Origin: Lachnospiraceae bacterium
Lineage (GTDB): Bacteria; Bacillota; Clostridia; Lachnospirales; Lachnospiraceae
NCBI GenBank assembly: GCA_910574185.1
Contig: CAJSZQ010000036.1
Coordinates: 1 to 38,368, forward strand
Reading direction: 5' to 3'
Length of the DNA stretch: 38,368 nucleotides
Shown: positions 7,650 through 15,908 of the stretch, in pieces
How the letters are laid out: the number at the start of each line of letters is the position of its first letter
Numbering within the stretch: position 1 is the first letter of the stretch
The notes under the pieces: generated by a model
Seen by the model: the letters and a program-made list of their open reading frames with translations, nothing else
Databases searched by the model: none
What the model was told of the DNA's origin: nothing
Translations under genes and position numbers: made by a program

Positions 7650-8666
7650 TTAAGCTTCATACCCGTTTGGATTCTGAGACTGCCACTTCCAGGAGTCCGC
7701 ACACATTTCATCCAGTCCGCGTTCTGCTTTCCAGCCCAGCACTTCTGCCGCCTTGGCCGGATTCGCATAACACATAGCAATATCTCCCTCGCGCCTTGGC
7801 TGTATCTCATAAGGAATATCTTTCCCGCATGCTTTGGAGAATGCTTTCACCATATCCAAAACAGAATAACCAACGCCCGTTCCAAGATTAATGATATCCA
7901 GCCCCGGATTGGTAAATATATAATCGATTGCCTTTACATGGCCGATTGCAAGGTCTACTACATGAATATAATCCCTCACTCCGGTTCCATCCGGCGTATC
8001 ATAATCATTTCCGAACACACCCAATTTCTCGCGTTTTCCAACTGCTACCTGAGAAATATATGGCATCAGATTGTTTGGAATCCCTTTTGGGTCCTCTCCA
8101 ATCCGTCCGCTTTCATGCGCGCCCACCGGATTAAAATAACGAAGCAGGATAACGTTCCATTCCGGATGCGCTTTCTGTAAGTCCGTCATAATCTGCTCCA
8201 TCATAGACTTTGTCCAGCCATAAGGATTGGTACACTGTCCCTTCGGGCATTCTTCTGTAATCGGAATCACTTCCGGGTCGCCGTATACAGTTGCGGAAGA
8301 GCTGAATACAATATTCTTCACTCCGACTTCATTCATGATTTTAAGAAGGGTCAGCGTTCCGGTAATATTATTGTGATAATACTCCAAAGGTTTTCTGACA
8401 GATTCCCCAACGGCCTTTAATGCCGCGCAATGAATGACTGCTTCTATCTTCTCTGCCTGGAACATACTTTTTAATTTATCCTCATCCAGAATATCCCCTT
8501 CATAAAATGTAATCTTCTTTCCGGTTAATTCCTCCACCCTCTTAAGAGATTCTCTGGAAGAATTATACAGATTGTCATATACTACAACTTCATAACCTTT
8601 ATTCAGTAATTCCAAAGCCGTGTGACTTCCAATATAGCCCGCTCCCCCTGTAATTAAAACAGCCAT
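7650..8666 (-). CDS. galE: UDP-glucose 4-epimerase
   Basis: 338 residues, the usual GalE length; ATG at 8666 after AAAGGAGG. It is an extended short-chain dehydrogenase: NAD-binding GGAGYIGSH at 7-15, VYDNL with the NAD ribose aspartate at 31, active-site SSSATVYG at 122-129, and the catalytic pair Y149-x3-K153 in [16 protein letters not shown] and the C-terminal Arg of RREGDI fit UDP-sugar binding. It interconverts UDP-glucose and UDP-galactose in the Leloir pathway and in envelope sugar supply. The nearest minus-strand gene upstream is a sugar nucleotidyltransferase, a related function, but about 250 bases with a hairpin repeat separate them. Confidence 0.95.
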   Translation of the reverse strand: MAVLITGGAGYIGSHTALELLNKGYEVVVYDNLYNSSRESLKRVEELTGKKITFYEGDILDEDKLKSMFQAEKIEAVIHCAALKAVGESVRKPLEYYHNNITGTLTLLKIMNEVGVKNIVFSSSATVYGDPEVIPITEECPKGQCTNPYGWTKSMMEQIMTDLQKAHPEWNVILLRYFNPVGAHESGRIGEDPKGIPNNLMPYISQVAVGKREKLGVFGNDYDTPDGTGVRDYIHVVDLAIGHVKAIDYIFTNPGLDIINLGTGVGYSVLDMVKAFSKACGKDIPYEIQPRREGDIAMCYANPAKAAEVLGWKAERGLDEMCADSWKWQSQNPNGYEA

Positions 8667-8771
8667 CTCTATCTGCCTCCTTTAAAATATAAAATATGTG
8701 GTTCCTATAAAAATATAACACCATTTTCCCACATTTTCAACGGATTATCCACTCAGAAAAATTGTATTTGT

Positions 8772-8910
8772 AACAGTTCAGCCTTCCGGCTTCACAGTTA
8801 CGAAATCCGCCATTTTAAAGTTTACCTACGGCAAAGGGGCGGATTCCTGGCTATTCAGGCTCATTAGCTGCTAACCGCGCAGCAAGTACGCAGTTGCAGG
8901 CTGAACTGTT
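8772..8910. repeat. Multi-stem palindromic element upstream of galE
   Basis: The outer arms AACAGTTCAGCCT (8772-8784) and AGGCTGAACTGTT (8898-8910) are perfect inverses. Inside are a stem AATCCGCC/GGCGGATT (about 8804-8845) and a small hairpin GCTGC-7-GCAGC near 8870-8885. The left flank, TTCAGCCTTCCGGCTTCA, also occurs inverted at the edge of hairpin copy 1 (about 2349-2368) and, with changes, copy 3 (14251-14268). So it is a relative or fragment of that family, or a common neighbour of it. Confidence 0.65.
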
Positions 8911-8921
8911 TCTTGTATCTT

Positions 8922-9842
8922 CTATCGCCACAAATTCTGCGGATACAGTCCACATTCTTTCATTTCCTGAATCGCCTTGACGATGACAGGCTTGTCCTCT
9001 TTATAAGTAATTCCATACCACTTATCATGAGATTTTAATACTTTCACCGACGCTCTGTCCTCCATAACAAGTCTGCTTACAACGGATGGAAGAAAATACT
9101 CGCACTTCATAGGATTCACCTTCAAACCTTCCTCAAGAAATGCCGGGAACCCATCTCTAATCTCTTCTAAAATGCTTCTGGTAAATCCCCACATATTCAG
9201 AGAAACCACCGTCTCTGCCGGCAAATCTGTCCATGTTTTCCCTTCATCCTCAGAAAAAGCAATCCCTGAATCACGCTTCTCAATCCGGGTTCTCTCCGTA
9301 ACGGAAACAAGCTCTTTCTGTTCGTTCATGACACAGACGCCGCGGGATACATAGCCGTTATCTGTTATTGTATTCCCCAGCAAATATCCTACCATCGTGT
9401 ACCGATATTTTTCATCATCCTTATGCGTCGTAAGATAATCATAAATCAGTTGAAAAGCTTCTACTCCATAGTAGTCGTCCGCATTTATCACCGCAAAGGG
9501 TCCGTCTACCTTATCAATACAGCTTAACACTGCATGCGCTGTCCCCCATGGTTTCACTCTTCCATCCGGAACCTGACAGCCTTCCGGCAAATTTTCTAAT
9601 TTCTGATACGCATATTCGACTTCCATATATTCGGATACCCGTTCCCCAATTGCTTTGCGAAAATCTGCCTCATTCTCCTCCTTAATGATAAAAACCGCCT
9701 TCTCAAAACCTGCTCTTTTAGCATCATACATGGAAAAGTCCATAATGATATGCCCCTCTTCATCTACGGGGTCAATCTGCTTAAGTCCCCCGTATCTGCT
9801 TCCCATACCTGCCGCCATAATTACTAATACTGGTTTATTCAT
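8922..9842 (-). CDS. Sugar-1-phosphate nucleotidyltransferase family protein
   Basis: 306 residues, ATG at 9842 after AAGGAGG. The N-terminus has the nucleotide-binding signature VLVIMAAGMGSRYGGLKQ (the G-x-G-x-R-x-K pattern), then PWGTAHAVLSC and the metal-binding motif VINADDYYG. This is the Rossmann-like fold that activates sugar-1-phosphates with NTPs. The later part (VVSLNMWGFTRSIL, NPMKCEYFLPSVV) is typical of a gut-Clostridia subgroup whose substrate I cannot fix. Because galE lies next on the same strand, a UTP-hexose-1-phosphate uridylyltransferase role, replacing GalT, is plausible, but that is inference from context. Confidence 0.8.
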   Translation of the reverse strand: MNKPVLVIMAAGMGSRYGGLKQIDPVDEEGHIIMDFSMYDAKRAGFEKAVFIIKEENEADFRKAIGERVSEYMEVEYAYQKLENLPEGCQVPDGRVKPWGTAHAVLSCIDKVDGPFAVINADDYYGVEAFQLIYDYLTTHKDDEKYRYTMVGYLLGNTITDNGYVSRGVCVMNEQKELVSVTERTRIEKRDSGIAFSEDEGKTWTDLPAETVVSLNMWGFTRSILEEIRDGFPAFLEEGLKVNPMKCEYFLPSVVSRLVMEDRASVKVLKSHDKWYGITYKEDKPVIVKAIQEMKECGLYPQNLWR

Positions 9843-9991
9843 ACATTTCCTCCTTATATTTTCCTTCTACAGAACGCAGAATCTATCGACTCTTTCCTCT
9901 CATACGTCCCTCTAAGCTCCGTAAGAGTTACACTCTGTCAAACCTTTTACCCGCTCCGAGGATTCTATTATGTATATCGTCCTATTCACGC

Positions 9992-11170
9992 TTACCTCTG
10001 AAGAACGCGCGCAAGAATCTCAATCCCCCGGTCAATCTCATCATAGCCAATCATTAACGGCGGAAGAAACCGCAGCTTCGTCTTTGCCGTCAGTACAAGC
10101 AAGCCTTCCTCCACACACTTTCCTGCAGCTTCGCCTGCCGTCAGTCCGTCTTCTAACTCTGCCCCCAGCATGAGGCCAAGCCCTGTAACGGATTTAATCT
10201 GTGAAAGCGCCTGAAGCTTCTTCTTCATATATACCGCCTTTCGCTTCACCTCCTCCAGAAATTCCGGCTTCATCACTCGTTCAAGCACATAACACGCGCC
10301 TGCGCACGCCACCGGGTTGCCTCCGAAGGTAGAACCATGCTGGCCGAATCCCAACACATCCGCAGTTTTACCATTCATCATTACCGCCCCAAGAGGCAAT
10401 CCGCCGCCAATTCCCTTAGCAAGCGTCACTACATCCGGCTTTACACCAAACTGCTCATAACACAAAAATGTTCCGGTACGACTGATTCCGGTCTGAATCT
10501 CGTCAATGATAAAAATCAAATCCTTTTCCTGACAAATCCTTGCAACCTCTTTCACAAACTCTGAATCTACCGGAACTACTCCGCCTTCTCCCTGAATCAA
10601 TTCAATCATAATTCCACAGACGGTCTCATCCACCGCATTGTTCAAGCCTTCTATATCTCCGGCCTCCACAAACTTAAACCCTTCTGTAAACGGAAAGAAA
10701 AACTGATGAAAAGTATCCTGCCCGGTTGCAGACAATGTAGTAATCGTACGCCCATGGAAAGAATTTTTAAGAGAAATTACCGTATTACACTGTTCACCGT
10801 GCTTCTCCATGCCGTATTTTCTCGCAACCTTCAGCGCCCCTTCATTAGCCTCCGCTCCCGAATTACCAAAAAACACTCTGGAAAATCCTGTATACCGGCA
10901 CAGCATTTCGGCCGCCTCCACATCCGGCTGGGTATTGTACAGATTCGATACATGCTGCAGCTTGTGAGCCTGCGCCGAAATTGCATCCGCCCATCCCTTA
11001 TCCGCATATCCAAGACAATTCACTCCAATACCGCTGGTGAAATCTATGTATTCCTTTCCCTCCGGGTCGCGCGCAACCGCCCCCGCTCCCTCCACGAGAG
11101 CTACCGGAAAACGCTTATACGTATTAGCAATATACTGCTGATCTTTCTTCTGAATATCTATTGAGTTCAT
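9992..11170 (-). CDS. argD: Acetylornithine/ornithine-type aminotransferase
   Basis: 392 residues, ATG at 11170 after TAGGAGG. It is a class III PLP aminotransferase: FGNSGAEANEGALK binds the PLP phosphate, SFHGRT follows, D223 lies in FIIDEIQTGISRTG, and the Schiff-base lysine is K252 in TLAKGIGGGLPLGA, with HGSTFGGNPVAC further on. Length and motifs match ArgD, which makes N-acetylornithine from the semialdehyde in arginine synthesis. No other arg gene is adjacent, so succinylornithine or 4-aminobutyrate activity cannot be excluded. It appears monocistronic. Confidence 0.85.
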   Translation of the reverse strand: MNSIDIQKKDQQYIANTYKRFPVALVEGAGAVARDPEGKEYIDFTSGIGVNCLGYADKGWADAISAQAHKLQHVSNLYNTQPDVEAAEMLCRYTGFSRVFFGNSGAEANEGALKVARKYGMEKHGEQCNTVISLKNSFHGRTITTLSATGQDTFHQFFFPFTEGFKFVEAGDIEGLNNAVDETVCGIMIELIQGEGGVVPVDSEFVKEVARICQEKDLIFIIDEIQTGISRTGTFLCYEQFGVKPDVVTLAKGIGGGLPLGAVMMNGKTADVLGFGQHGSTFGGNPVACAGACYVLERVMKPEFLEEVKRKAVYMKKKLQALSQIKSVTGLGLMLGAELEDGLTAGEAAGKCVEEGLLVLTAKTKLRFLPPLMIGYDEIDRGIEILARVLQR

Positions 11171-11262
11171 CTTCGTTTCCTCCTACTGATAAAAATTATA
11201 GCACGTAAGGCCCCGTCCTTCAAGCACACATCATTTCTATTATTTGCACAATTGAACCTATG

Positions 11263-11501
11263 GTTACAGGTCACAGAGCATTTGGTAAACAGCGGGTTGA
11301 ATCAGGAGCATGTCTCTGAGCAGACAATTCAGGAGTGTTTTTCATGGAATTGAAATAGCAGCTTATGCAGACTTAGACGCGAAGGCTTTCCTTGGCGGCT
11401 TAGTCTGCGTTAGCTGCCAGTTCAATGGAATGTTACTCCGTCTGCTCAGAGACATGCTCCTGATTCAACCCGCGTCCGGCAGGTGATGTGTGAACAGTAA
11501 C
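11263..11501 (+). repeat. Long-hairpin repeat, copy 2 (best preserved)
   Basis: The 34-bp arms 11292-11325 and 11440-11473 are perfect inverses. Outer ends are GGTTACAGGTCACA and TGTGAACAGTAAC. Compared with copy 1, two arm positions differ (left-arm G to T and A to G), and both are matched by the complementary change in the right arm. The inner region is nearly identical to copy 1. It stands between the argD start and the gene at 11605-12498. Confidence 0.88.
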
Positions 11502-11524
11502 GAATCTATGAATCATAGCCGCTT

Positions 11525-11553
11525 CAAAAAAGGAGGCCCGCCCGGTCTCCTTT
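11525..11553 (-). terminator. Terminator of the 11605-12498 gene
   Basis: Read on the minus strand, a GC-rich hairpin (11529-11535 with 11547-11553) is followed by a run of T, about 50 bases past the stop codon. This is a standard intrinsic terminator. Confidence 0.75.
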
Positions 11554-11604
11554 ACATATTCCTTATATTTTTATGGCATCTGCAATAAAGTTATAAACCT
11601 AATC

Positions 11605-12498
11605 TCATTCAACCTTTATATCCAGCGCTACCTGTCTTACAGAAATAAGCTCCGGCTGATTCTCCTTATAGGCAGCCTTAGCTCTGGCCCGCTTCACCTT
11701 CATTGCTTCCGGCGTGGTTTCTGCCTCCATGCGAGTCATTTCACGCTCGTTTCTGATATCCTTTTTTTCCATTTCCATAGTCGCTTTTTCCTGCAATACC
11801 TGTTCCGCTTCTGCCGCTTTATTCGCTTCCGTCGTCTCTGCGGCTTCCGTATTATCCGGTTCTGCCGTCTCTTCCTCTTCAACCTTCTCTGCAGGATTAT
11901 CAATGCCCAATTCTGCTTCCTTCGCCTCTTGCAAATCTTTCTCCGCCTTTGCCTTCTCAGCTTCTGTTGGAAGCGCCGCATATTTTCCGCTTTCTACAAA
12001 TTCCCTTGTAGAAGTCTCAAGAGCCTTGTTTTTATAATGCTCCTGCAAAATCAGTTCCAGTTTCTTCTCTTCGGGAATCGCCGGGTTATTCTTGATATTA
12101 TTCACCGCGTTGAGAGATGTAGCTGTGTGAGCCATTTTGACCCGTTGCACCTCTTCCTTGGTCTTACACTTCTTTAATTCCCGCTCATAATTCTCCTGTT
12201 CCGCTTCCATTGCCTTTATCTTTTGATATTTCTGCGGGTCTGTCTTCTGCAGATAATCCATCTCATCCGCCGTCAACTTCTGGCCGCTTTTCAACTTCAA
12301 ATCAATCTGGGCAGAAAGCTTCGCAGAGCCGTCCTGTCTGGACTTGCGGATTTCTTCAGCCTGCTTTCTTATCGGATCATTCATCTTTGTACTGCCGTCT
12401 GCCGTAAAATCACCTGTGGCTTTCTTCTTCTGCCACTTCATCTGCATCTCCATATTCTTCGTATAATTATTCATATTCTGAATCGAAAAAAAATTCAT
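11605..12498 (-). CDS. Unknown coiled-coil protein, Glu/Lys/Ala-rich
   Basis: 297 residues, ATG at 12498 after GGGAGG. I do not recognise the family. The N-terminus, MNFFSIQNMNNYTKNMEMQMKW in part, has no signal peptide and no membrane helix. Residues 60-90 include LKLKSGQKLTADEMDYLQKTDP. About 165-265 are an Ala/Glu/Lys-rich coiled coil with a very acidic stretch around 205-225. The end, SVRQVALDIKVE, is well ordered by composition. It is monocistronic, with its own ribosome site and terminator, so it is a real gene. A structural or scaffold role is only a guess. Confidence 0.65.
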   Translation of the reverse strand: MNFFSIQNMNNYTKNMEMQMKWQKKKATGDFTADGSTKMNDPIRKQAEEIRKSRQDGSAKLSAQIDLKLKSGQKLTADEMDYLQKTDPQKYQKIKAMEAEQENYERELKKCKTKEEVQRVKMAHTATSLNAVNNIKNNPAIPEEKKLELILQEHYKNKALETSTREFVESGKYAALPTEAEKAKAEKDLQEAKEAELGIDNPAEKVEEEETAEPDNTEAAETTEANKAAEAEQVLQEKATMEMEKKDIRNEREMTRMEAETTPEAMKVKRARAKAAYKENQPELISVRQVALDIKVE

Positions 12499-12672
12499 CC
12501 AGAGGCGCCTCCCTTCTTTCTTTAGAATGTGTTAACCAAGACAAAAACCTATACTAATAATATCGGCCAAAGCTTAAATTAAATAACAAACAAATTACCT
12601 GTATCAAAATAAAAATACACATCACTCGCATAACTGCGTATCTCTTTCATTATATTAAAAAATATATTTAAA

Positions 12673-12704
12673 AAACCTCCGGATACTTCCGTACCCAGAG
12701 GTTT
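12673..12704 (-). terminator. Terminator of the rpsF-ssb-rpsR operon
   Basis: On the minus strand a 14-bp imperfect stem with a GGAA loop is followed by TTTTTT, 28 bases past the rpsR stop. Confidence 0.8.
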
Positions 12705-12731
12705 CATTCTCACACAATATTCTGTCCGGTC

Positions 12732-12998
12732 TTACTCCTGAACATATGGCATCAATGCAATATGTCTTGCTCTCTTAATTGCAACGGTCAGCGCTCTCTG
12801 ATGTTTTGCACAGTTTCCGGTGATTCTTCTTGGAAGAATCTTGCCTCTCTCAGAGATATACTTTCTCAGCTTTGCTACATCCTTGTAATCGATCTCGTTA
12901 TTCTCTTTACCACAGAATACACATACTTTTTTTCTTCTGCGTCCGCCGCCTCTTCTCTTGAAGCCGCCTTCCGGACGATTGCCTTTATCGTAAGCCAT
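12732..12998 (-). CDS. rpsR: 30S ribosomal protein S18
   Basis: 88 residues, ATG at 12998 after AGGAGGG. After an arginine/glycine-rich N-terminal tail come [45 protein letters not shown] and [13 protein letters not shown], the S18 core. The paired cysteines C26/C29 and a later C-x2-H are those of the zinc-binding form of S18. It binds S6 on the platform of the small subunit and is co-transcribed with rpsF and ssb, the conserved bacterial order. Confidence 0.97.
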   Translation of the reverse strand: MAYDKGNRPEGGFKRRGGGRRRKKVCVFCGKENNEIDYKDVAKLRKYISERGKILPRRITGNCAKHQRALTVAIKRARHIALMPYVQE

Positions 12999-13121
12999 GA
13001 TGCTTTCCCTCCTATATAATTTTTCTTAAGGAAGTTCTGCGCCGCTTAACTCATAAACTCCTCGCTAAAGCTTCACAGAACCAACTCTGTACCAAGTTCA
13101 TGCTCGCATTCACTCAGTACT

Positions 13122-13577
13122 CTAATTGAAAGGTAATTCTTCGTCTATTCCATCCGGAATATTCATGAAGCCGTCACCAGCAGGCGCGCTTGGCGCCGGT
13201 GCCGGAGCCGCCTGATAGCCACTGCCCATGCCCATATGCGAATCACTTACCGCTTTGCTCTCTGCAAATTCCTGGTCTTCTACCACAACATCCGTCGTAT
13301 AGACCTTCTGGCCATCCCTGTTAGTATAACTTCCGGTCTGAATGCGTCCTGTTACGACAACCTTCAAACCCTGGCGCAAATATCTTTCAGCAAACTCCGC
13401 GCTTTTCCCAAATGCTACGCATCCGATAAAATCTGCAGACTGCTCTCCATCGTTACTGCGCCGAAATCTTCTGTCAACCGCAAGCGTATACCTTGCGACT
13501 GCGGTAGAGCTCTCTCCTGCCGAATAGCGCACATCGGGATCTCTGGTCAGGCGTCCCATCAAAATTACTTTATTCAT
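13122..13577 (-). CDS. ssb: Single-stranded DNA-binding protein
   Basis: 151 residues, ATG at 13577 after AGAGAGG. The OB fold begins MNKVILMGRLTRDPDVRYS and continues with DFIGCVAFGKSAEFAERYL and GLKVVVTGRIQTGSYTNRDG. A Gly/Pro/Ala-rich disordered tail (about 110-140) leads to the acidic tip DGIDEELPFN, which recruits replication and repair proteins. It sits between rpsF and rpsR in the usual operon. Confidence 0.97.
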   Translation of the reverse strand: MNKVILMGRLTRDPDVRYSAGESSTAVARYTLAVDRRFRRSNDGEQSADFIGCVAFGKSAEFAERYLRQGLKVVVTGRIQTGSYTNRDGQKVYTTDVVVEDQEFAESKAVSDSHMGMGSGYQAAPAPAPSAPAGDGFMNIPDGIDEELPFN

Positions 13578-13595
13578 TCTTTTACCTCTCTTCTT

Positions 13596-13883
13596 CTATG
13601 CCTCGTCTCTCACGCATAAATATCTGAGCACGTTGTCCATGATGCGAATTCTCTGTTCTACTTCGCCTGGAACTGATGCGTCAGATTCGAAGTGGATGAA
13701 GTAATAATATGCTTCTTTCATCTTCTGAATTTCGTAAGCTAATCTTCTCTTACCCCATTCATCGACGTCTGTCACATTGCCACCGAAACGGGTAATTAAA
13801 GCTTTAACCTTCTCGATTACCTGTGCTCTCTCGTCGTCTTCGATTTTTGCATTGACTACAACAGTTAACTCATACTTATTCAT
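13596..13883 (-). CDS. rpsF: 30S ribosomal protein S6
   Basis: 95 residues from the ATG at 13883, which follows GAAGGAGG; a longer in-frame extension upstream has no ribosome site and runs through the leader and promoter. The sequence MNKYELTVVVNAKIEDDER, DVDEWGKRRLAYEIQK, YYYFIHFES and RIMDNVLRYLCVR is the ferredoxin-like S6 fold. It is first in the S6-SSB-S18 operon. In other bacteria the S6:S18 complex binds the operon leader to repress translation; here the leader has a short hairpin that may serve this. Confidence 0.97.
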   Translation of the reverse strand: MNKYELTVVVNAKIEDDERAQVIEKVKALITRFGGNVTDVDEWGKRRLAYEIQKMKEAYYYFIHFESDASVPGEVEQRIRIMDNVLRYLCVRDEA

Positions 13884-13913
13884 GTAGTTTGCACCTCCTT
13901 CTGGTCTTTTGGC

Positions 13914-13937
13914 CCCTGCTTCTACCCAGGAGCAAGG
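13914..13937 (-). promoter_or_regulatory. Hairpin in the rpsF leader, possible S6:S18 control site
   Basis: On the minus strand CCTTGCT and AGCAGGG form a 7-bp stem (one G-U) with a 10-base loop, 30 bases before the rpsF start. Autoregulation by S6:S18 binding to the rpsF leader is known in bacteria. I could not confirm the published consensus by eye. Confidence 0.35.
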
Positions 13938-13975
13938 ATTCACCCAACCGGGTAAATAATATATCACAAGTCGAT

Positions 13976-14004
13976 ATGATACCATAAATACCCAGCCGGC
14001 GCAA
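13976..14004 (-). promoter_or_regulatory. Promoter of the rpsF operon
   Basis: On the minus strand TTGCGC (13999-14004) and TATCAT (13976-13981) are 17 bp apart, about 95 bases ahead of rpsF. They lie between repeat copy 3 and the operon leader. Confidence 0.6.
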
Positions 14005-14043
14005 GTATTTTCATCAAAGATTCTGATTCAACATAACAGTTTA

Positions 14044-14244
14044 TTACTGTTCACACATCGCCTGCCGGACGCGTATTGAATCAGGAGCATGTCCCTGCGC
14101 AGCCGGAGTAACATTCCATTGAACTGGCAGCTAACGCAGACTAAGCCGCTATTTCAATTCCATTAAAAACACTCCTGAATTGTCTGCTCAGAGACATGCT
14201 CCTGATTCAACCCGCTGTTTACCAAATGACCTGTGAACTGTAAC
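14044..14244 (-). repeat. Long-hairpin repeat, copy 3 (inverted, apex deleted)
   Basis: It is oriented opposite to copies 1, 2 and 4. One arm (14182-14215) is identical to the left arm of copy 2 (reverse complement); the other (14072-14105) has several mismatches. About 38 bases of the apical region present in copies 1 and 2 are missing, the break falling after AAGCCGC at about 14150. Beyond 14244 the family flank continues into the 3' end of the DUF951 gene, where TTCAGCTTTCCGGCTTCC covers the last codons. Confidence 0.85.
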
Positions 14245-14251
14245 AACAGTT

Positions 14252-14443
14252 TCAGCTTTCCGGCTTCCGGAGTCCTTTCGTATTCTTCTCCACCAGCTTC
14301 CTGGTAACCATAATCTGGTGCCCGCATCCCATGCATTTCAGCCGAAAGTCTGCTCCCACACGCAGAATCTTCCACTCAAAGCTACCGCAGGGATGCTTCT
14401 TCTTTAATCTCACAATGTCGCCTACTTCATACGTGTATGCCAT
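14252..14443 (-). CDS. DUF951 family protein
   Basis: 63 residues, ATG at 14443 after AAGGAGG. The sequence has VGDIVRLKKKHPCGSFEWKILRVGADFRLKCMGCGHQIMV and then RKLVEKNTKGLRKPES, matching the small DUF951 (YyzM-like) family found next to rpsF or engD in Firmicutes. Cysteines at H-P-C-G and C-x2-C-G-H suggest zinc binding. Function is unknown. The sortase gene ends 9 bases upstream, so the two are probably co-transcribed. The final codons and stop fall in sequence shared with the flank of repeat copy 1, so the repeat may have supplied the C-terminus. Confidence 0.85.
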   Translation of the reverse strand: MAYTYEVGDIVRLKKKHPCGSFEWKILRVGADFRLKCMGCGHQIMVTRKLVEKNTKGLRKPES

Positions 14444-14452
14444 TTTTCCTCC

Positions 14453-15238
14453 TTAATTCAATGTTTTTTCCGATTCTTTTACTCCCCTGACCACCATACG
14501 ATTGTCATCGCTTTCCTTTGTACAGGTAGACAGGGTCACAATAACGTCTGTGCCATATACCTTCACGCCTGTGTCGTAGGCGGAGGCAATCTGTATTGCT
14601 TTCAGAAAATTGTCAAATTCCTCCTGATTATTAAATTCTGTTACATAGGTCTCTGAAACATCTTTCACAATTCCTGCCGAAAAGATGTGATAAGTAATCT
14701 CACGTCCATCCGGCGTATAAATATAAAAATACTGATTCTCCTCCCAGAAGGATTTATCCTGATACTTTTCTAACTCATGAAACATGGAATTATCTTTCAT
14801 TCGGTGTCCGTAGATAATCGTATTCTTATCATTAAAATCTGGATGATTGATATAATTAACAAAAATCGCCCCCACTGTATTCTCATTGGCCGAAAATGTC
14901 TTGCTTAAATACAAATCATTATTATCCGTCTGCACCAACGGATAATTAATCTGGGACGGTTCCGGATCAAACCTCAGCCACCCTACCGTATCTGGGTTAA
15001 TCGCCTTCAGCTCGTCAAAATTAACCCGGAAGGTATTTTCCCCTTCTCCTTCCTCGTCAACCGCAAGTTCTCTGATTTTGTCATATTCCTTCTGTCCTTT
15101 AAAATATCCTCCAAAAATTCCATATAGTTGATAGGCAGAGAAGCAAAATACTGCAAGCGCTATAACCAATATTATCGTACTTACTGCCCCGCCCCTTTTC
15201 TTTTTTCTGCCTCTCTTATGACTCTTCTCTTCCTTCAT
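14453..15238 (-). CDS. srtB: Class B sortase
   Basis: 261 residues, ATG at 15238 after GGGGGAAG. A basic cytoplasmic tail (RGRKKKRGG) leads into one membrane helix (about 18-44), then the extracellular catalytic domain. Active-site residues are H145 in YGHRM, C239 in TLSTCT and R247 in NRMVVRG. NPDTVGWLRF and INYPLVQ near the start of the domain are class B traits. Class B sortases attach NPQTN-like substrates, often haem-uptake or pilus proteins, to peptidoglycan. No substrate with a sorting signal is encoded in the window. It is divergent from the zinc-ribbon gene at 15502. Confidence 0.93.
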   Translation of the reverse strand: MKEEKSHKRGRKKKRGGAVSTIILVIALAVFCFSAYQLYGIFGGYFKGQKEYDKIRELAVDEEGEGENTFRVNFDELKAINPDTVGWLRFDPEPSQINYPLVQTDNNDLYLSKTFSANENTVGAIFVNYINHPDFNDKNTIIYGHRMKDNSMFHELEKYQDKSFWEENQYFYIYTPDGREITYHIFSAGIVKDVSETYVTEFNNQEEFDNFLKAIQIASAYDTGVKVYGTDVIVTLSTCTKESDDNRMVVRGVKESEKTLN

Positions 15239-15365
15239 AATCTTCCCCCTTCTTTCTCGTTAAATTCTGTGCCTTATTCTTATCTCTTCTATAGACAGAT
15301 AACTCACTTTACGGCCTGTTCGTTTATGTGTGGAACAAAAGCATGATTCTCACACCCCCGCATTA

Positions 15366-15394
15366 AATATTAGAGAACAAAGTTTCCTAATATT
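15366..15394. repeat. Palindrome with the AGGAAACTTTGTTC core
   Basis: AATATTA (15366-15372) and TAATATT (15388-15394) flank AGAACAAAGTTTC. The core also occurs at 2990-3005 and inside the two elements at 20092-20226 and 21360-21491. It lies in the divergent gap between sortase and the zinc-ribbon gene; otherwise the 15239-15454 stretch shows nothing. Confidence 0.55.
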
Positions 15395-15454
15395 TTTATA
15401 GAAATAGAATAACACATCCTTTCGTTTTTTTATAGATTTTTTAGAGGAAGTTTA

Positions 15455-15482
15455 TTGACTTTATACCGTTATAGCGTATCAT
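15455..15482 (+). promoter_or_regulatory. Promoter of the zinc-ribbon/DUF5685/J-domain operon
   Basis: TTGACT (15455-15460) and TATCAT (15477-15482) have a 16-bp spacer, and the ATG at 15502 follows after GAGGTG. Confidence 0.6.
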
Positions 15483-15501
15483 CTTTATAGAGGTGATGAT
15501 T

Positions 15502-15897
15502 ATGCGAGAAAAATTCGCACGTTTTATGGCAGGACGCTATGGTATGGACTCACTGGGACGTTTTACCATGGCGTTAACGCTTATTTTCATTGTTATGAAT
15601 TATTTTACTACGAACAAGCTGGTCCCACTCCTTGCATGGGCAGGAATTATTCTGACTTATTTCCGGATGTTTTCTAAAAACACTTATAAACGTTCCGCAG
15701 AAAACCAACAATACTTACAGTATACGGCAAAGCTGCGCCGCTGGTTTTACACACAGAAGAATATTTTCGCCCAGAGAAAGACCCACCATATTTACAGGTG
15801 TCCTTCCTGCAAGCAGAAAATTCGGATTCCCAAAGGAAAAGGCCGTATTGAAATCCGCTGTCCCAAATGCAGCGCCACATTTATCAAAAAAAGCTAA
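15502..15897 (+). CDS. Membrane protein with C-terminal zinc ribbon
   Basis: 131 residues from the ATG at 15502 (GAGGTG six bases upstream; ATG 15496 is also possible). Two short hydrophobic segments (about 20-35 and 38-52) form a hairpin in the membrane. The C-terminus has a double C-x2-C zinc ribbon, CPSCKQKIRIPKGKG and CPKCSATF, like those of MJ0042-type ribbons. I know no assigned function. The next gene starts 11 bases on, so it leads an operon with DUF5685 and a J-domain protein. Confidence 0.75.
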   Translation: MREKFARFMAGRYGMDSLGRFTMALTLIFIVMNYFTTNKLVPLLAWAGIILTYFRMFSKNTYKRSAENQQYLQYTAKLRRWFYTQKNIFAQRKTHHIYRCPSCKQKIRIPKGKGRIEIRCPKCSATFIKKS

Positions 15898-15908
15898 GGA
15901 GCAACTCT

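Noticed and set aside
7205..7810. 201-codon minus-strand frame spanning the galE end and the gdpP start
   Set aside because: It overlaps two well-supported genes on the same strand in another frame and crosses the galE terminator; no ribosome site or motif is seen.
9850..9990. Extra gene between argD and the nucleotidyltransferase gene
   Set aside because: No frame with a ribosome site and protein-like composition is present in these 150 bases.
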